Below, piece by piece: positions 43,591-46,102 of a stretch of 46,102 nt of DNA (its first letter is position 1; the number at the start of each line of letters is the position of its first letter). A program made the translations under genes and the position numbers. Location: NCBI RefSeq assembly GCF_018390635.1, contig NZ_JAHBGE010000029.1, positions 1 to 46,102 of the forward strand. The letters are read 5' to 3'. Under the pieces are notes generated by a model. It worked only from the letters and a program-made list of their open reading frames with translations. It was not told the DNA's origin and did no database searches. The stretch is from Ancylobacter lacus (GTDB taxonomy: Bacteria > Pseudomonadota > Alphaproteobacteria > Rhizobiales > Xanthobacteraceae).

Positions 43591-44994
43591 TCAGGCCAGC
43601 GCATGTCCTGCGGCCGCCAGTTCATCGGTGACCTGGCGCAGGGCGGCGCGGGTAATGTCGACCATCTCGTCGATCTCTCCCTCGCTCATCACCAGCGGCG
43701 GGGCGAAGCCGAGAATGTCGCCGTGCGGCATGGCGCGCGCGATCAGCCCCCGCTCGCGCGCGGCCTGCGAGATGCGCGGACCGACCTTGAGCGCCGGATC
43801 GAAGCGGGTCTTGTGCGCGCGGTCGGCGACGAATTCGATGGCGGCAAGCATGCCCACCCCGCGAATCTCGCCGATAATGGGGCTCTGCTCGAACTCCTGC
43901 CTGAGGCGCTGCAGAAGATAGGCGCCGCGCGTCGCGGCCTTGCCGGCGAGATCCTCGCGCTCGACGATGTCGAGCGCCGCATTCGCCGCCGCCGCGCCGA
44001 TCGGATGCCCGGAATAGGTGTAGCCGTGGGAGAAAGAGCCAACCCTGTCGGTCGCTTCCTCCATCACCGCGTACACCTTCTCGCCGACGAGGCAGGCCGA
44101 CAGCGGCACATAGGCGGAGGTGAGCCCCTTGGCGACGGAGATCAGATCGGGTTCGATCCCGTAGAGATGCGAGCCAAACGGCGCGCCGACGCGGCCGAAT
44201 CCGCAGATCACCTCATCGGCGATCAGCAGCACGTCGTATTTGCCGAGCACCGCCTGGATCGCCGCCCAGTAGCCGGCTGGCGGCGGAATGATGCCGCCGG
44301 TGCCGAGCACGGGTTCGGCAATGAACGCGCCGACGGTGTCAGGGCCCTCGGCGAGGATCAGCGCCTCAAGTTCGTCGGCACGGCGCCGGGAGAACTCGAG
44401 CTCGGTCTCCCCCGGAACCGCGCCCCAGTAGTGATGCGGAACCCCCGTGCGCAGGATGCCGGAGACCGGAAGGTCCATGTGATCGTGATAGAAGCTCATC
44501 CCCGTCATCGAGCCGGCGATGACCGAACAGCCATGATAGCCGCGCTCGCGGGCGATGATCTTCTTCTTCGCCGGCTTGCCGCGCAGATTATTGTAGTACC
44601 AGACCAGCTTCGCCTGGGTCTCGTTGGCGTCGGAGCCGGACAGTCCGTAAAAGACCTTTGACATGCGGCCCGGCGCCATGCGCACCAGTCGATCCGACAG
44701 GCGCGCGAGTTGTTCAGTCGTGTGGCCGGCATAGGAGTGGTAATAGGCCAGCTTGTAGGCTTGGCGGGCGATGGCCTCGGCGACTTCCGTGCGGCCATAG
44801 CCGATGTTCACGCAGTAGAGACCGGCAAAGCCGTCGATGAACTCCCGCCCCTGCGCGTCGCGGATGCGCACGCCCTTGGCTCCTTCGATGATGACCGGAG
44901 CCGGCCCTTCGCCGCTGGCGTGCCCTTTCAGATAGGTGAAGGGGTGGAGGACCGACTGGCGGTCAAGCTCGGCGACGGCGTCGAAATGGTCCAT
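43591..44994 (-). CDS. Class III aminotransferase (omega-amino acid/amine:pyruvate type)
   Basis: The 467-residue product is a pyridoxal-phosphate enzyme of fold type I, class III. It has the GLSGSDANETQAKLVWYYNN segment, the ERGYHG aromatic stacking region, LLIADEVICGFGRVG with the pyridine-binding Asp, and the Schiff-base lysine in SVAKGLTSAYVPLSA (about residue 285). Relatives include SpuC (putrescine:pyruvate) and beta-alanine/omega-amino acid:pyruvate aminotransferases. Substrate here is unknown. ATG 44994 has AGGAA eight bases upstream. It is the first gene of the island operon and divergent from the Lrp gene. Confidence 0.92.
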   Translation of the reverse strand: MDHFDAVAELDRQSVLHPFTYLKGHASGEGPAPVIIEGAKGVRIRDAQGREFIDGFAGLYCVNIGYGRTEVAEAIARQAYKLAYYHSYAGHTTEQLARLSDRLVRMAPGRMSKVFYGLSGSDANETQAKLVWYYNNLRGKPAKKKIIARERGYHGCSVIAGSMTGMSFYHDHMDLPVSGILRTGVPHHYWGAVPGETELEFSRRRADELEALILAEGPDTVGAFIAEPVLGTGGIIPPPAGYWAAIQAVLGKYDVLLIADEVICGFGRVGAPFGSHLYGIEPDLISVAKGLTSAYVPLSACLVGEKVYAVMEEATDRVGSFSHGYTYSGHPIGAAAANAALDIVEREDLAGKAATRGAYLLQRLRQEFEQSPIIGEIRGVGMLAAIEFVADRAHKTRFDPALKVGPRISQAARERGLIARAMPHGDILGFAPPLVMSEGEIDEMVDITRAALRQVTDELAAAGHALA

Positions 44995-45126
44995 GCGCTC
45001 TGTTCCTGCGTGGGCTCGGACAGGCGGCGGATGGCCCGCCACATGCTCCCGATACCGTCAGCCTAGCGGCGGCGCGCATGTGGATGCCGGCATTTAGGGT
45101 GGCCTGGACGACGAAATCATGCTCAT

Positions 45127-45146
45127 TTTCTGCCTATGCGCAGAAA
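45127..45146. promoter_or_regulatory. Probable Lrp operator between aminotransferase and lrp-like gene
   Basis: TTTCTGC (45127-45133) and GCAGAAA (45140-45146) form a perfect seven-base inverted repeat with a six-base spacer, in the 158-base divergent region and only a few bases before the regulator's start. Lrp/AsnC regulators bind such AT-flanked palindromes, so autoregulation and control of the divergent operon are likely. Confidence 0.6.
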
Positions 45147-45152
45147 TTCATC

Positions 45153-45638
45153 ATGCAGGTTCGGATGAAGCTCGATCGGTTCGATGCCAAGCTGCTCGCC
45201 CTCGTCCAGACCAACAACCGCATGGGCTCGGAGGAACTCGGCGCCATCGTCGGCCTCTCCGCGACGGCGGTGCAGCGTCGGCTGAAGCGGCTGCGCGCGG
45301 AAGGCGTGATCGAGGCCGATGTCGCCATCGTCCGCCCGCGCGCCGTGGGTCGCCCCATCGCGATGTTCGTCTCCGTCTCGCTGGAGCGCGAGCGAGCCGA
45401 CATCGTCGACCGCTTCAAGCAGTCGATCCGCCAGACACCGGAGGTCATGAACGGCTATTATGTGACGGGAGAAACGGACTTCATCCTGATCGTCACCGCC
45501 CGCAGCATGGAGGATTACGAAGCCTTCACGCGCAAGTTCTTCTACGAGAACCCCGATATCAAAGGGTTCAAAACCATGGTGATCATGGACCGCGTCAAGG
45601 CCGGTTTCGCGGTTCCCATCGATTTTGACGAGCTTTAA
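45153..45638 (+). CDS. Lrp/AsnC family transcriptional regulator
   Basis: The 161-residue product has the AsnC-type helix-turn-helix (LDRFDAKLLALVQTNNRMGS followed by EELGAIVGLSATAVQRRLKRLRAEGVI, about 5-55) and a C-terminal RAM/effector domain (VMNGYYVTGETDFILIVTAR... ending FAVPIDF). Start at ATG 45153 or ATG 45165; the upstream extension to 45078 crosses the operator and is unlikely. It probably senses an amino acid or amine and controls the divergent aminotransferase-transport operon. Confidence 0.9.
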   Translation: MQVRMKLDRFDAKLLALVQTNNRMGSEELGAIVGLSATAVQRRLKRLRAEGVIEADVAIVRPRAVGRPIAMFVSVSLERERADIVDRFKQSIRQTPEVMNGYYVTGETDFILIVTARSMEDYEAFTRKFFYENPDIKGFKTMVIMDRVKAGFAVPIDFDEL

Positions 45639-45729
45639 TGTAAGTGAGGCACATACTGCTCAGGCAATAGGTTGTTCCTCGCGCCGATGTATGCTTCTCC
45701 GTGACGTTGCCCCACCGGCCTAATCCAGT

Positions 45730-46102
45730 GTGAAGTTCGCTTTGGCCCGACGAGAGGACCAGAGCATGAAGTGCAGCCGTTTTCGGAAGAGCAGATCATC
45801 GGCATCCTGAAGGAGCATCAGGCCGGGGTGCCGGTGGCGGAACTGTGCCGGAGGCACAGTGTGAGCGATGCCAGCATCTACAAGTGGAAGGCGAGGTTCG
45901 GCGGCATGGAGGTGTCCGAGGCCAAGCGGCTGCGGGCGCTGGAGGATGAGAACGCCAAGCTCAAGCGCATGCTGGCCGACGCCATGCTGGACAACGTGGC
46001 GCTGAAGAACCTGCTGGGAAAGAAGTGGTGACGCCCGCTGCCGGGCGGAGGCTGTGTGAAAACCCCTGATTATGCTAGGTTGAGGCACTGCTTCGGAGGT
46101 GC
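45730..46102 (+). mobile_element. IS3-family insertion sequence, left part
   Basis: The window ends inside an IS3-type element. The left end seems to start near 45730 (TGTGAAGTTCGCTTTGGC), judged by the distance to orfA and a TG beginning; the exact terminal repeat cannot be proved without the right end. OrfA is recognisable (separate entry). After orfA the expected orfB start is only partly present, and TGTGTGAAAACC (46053-46064), which looks like the end of another insertion sequence, follows. The element thus looks nested or decayed. Confidence 0.6.
45771..46031 (+). CDS. IS3-family transposase OrfA
   Basis: The 86-residue product is the helix-turn-helix/leucine-zipper OrfA of IS3-family elements: FSEEQIIGILKEHQAGVPVA, SDASIYKWKARFGGMEVSEA, LRALEDENAKLKRMLADAML, LLGKKW. 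It would bind the IS ends and regulate transposition. The only start in frame is GTG 45771. The usual beginning of this family (M-K-x-S-R-F-S-E-E-Q) is present but split: ATG AAG TGC AGC CGT TTT at 45766 is in another frame, as if one T of the T run were lost. The gene may be inactive or may start at GTG. Confidence 0.85.
   Translation: MQPFSEEQIIGILKEHQAGVPVAELCRRHSVSDASIYKWKARFGGMEVSEAKRLRALEDENAKLKRMLADAMLDNVALKNLLGKKW

Overview
The window is high-GC DNA from an alphaproteobacterium. The gene order rplU-rpmA-GNAT-obgE-proB, the TrbK-alt/DUF2274-type trb operon and a typical Hyphomicrobiales intergenic repeat suggest a Xanthobacteraceae/Ancylobacter-like genome; that placement is inference from gene content. 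The DNA is a mosaic: the distal part of an integrative conjugative element (ICE), chromosomal metabolism, efflux and transport genes, a small AT-rich two-gene cassette, core genes, and a tRNA-associated catabolic island ending in an insertion sequence.

Left part (1-12.5 kb): the mating-pair-formation operon of an ICE or plasmid, trbB-C-D-E-J-K-L-F-G-I plus a DUF2274 gene. Most neighbours overlap by 1 or 4 bases and the operon closes with a strong terminator. A CopG-like gene, apparently damaged at its 5' end, lies upstream. Between it and trbB, on the opposite strand, sits a cargo pair: a double-HKD phospholipase-D-like protein and a small upstream gene overlapping it. Downstream of the operon is a cluster of 20-bp CGCAACCA...TTGCG repeats and a second strong hairpin, which may mark the edge of the element.

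Middle (12.7-32 kb): a GGDEF protein; a small catabolic cluster (StcD-like demethylase flavoenzyme, divergent from a proC paralogue, a TetR regulator and a DMSP-lyase-family cupin, followed by an amine/amino-acid oxidase and a DctA-type transporter) that looks like a route for N-methylated or sulfonium compounds; an RND efflux pair without its outer-membrane channel; a polyamine-type ABC importer; and a beta-lactamase-fold serine hydrolase.

32.2-33.5 kb: a strikingly AT-rich, two-gene, translationally coupled cassette of unrecognised proteins. Its promoter carries overlapping inverted repeats. It lies directly downstream of proB, where proA is normally found. This is the best candidate here for an undescribed (possibly defence or toxin-antitoxin-like) system.

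33.6-38.6 kb: the core block proB-obgE-GNAT-rpmA-rplU, a CsbD/DUF883-like gene, and tRNA-Ser(CGA).

38.9-46.1 kb: next to the tRNA, an amine/amino-acid catabolic island (FAD oxidase, 2-hydroxyacid dehydrogenase, cupin, polar amino-acid ABC importer, class III aminotransferase) with a divergent Lrp regulator. One of its two permease genes has lost its centre through an internal deletion, and no ATPase gene is present. The window ends in an IS3-family element that itself looks damaged.
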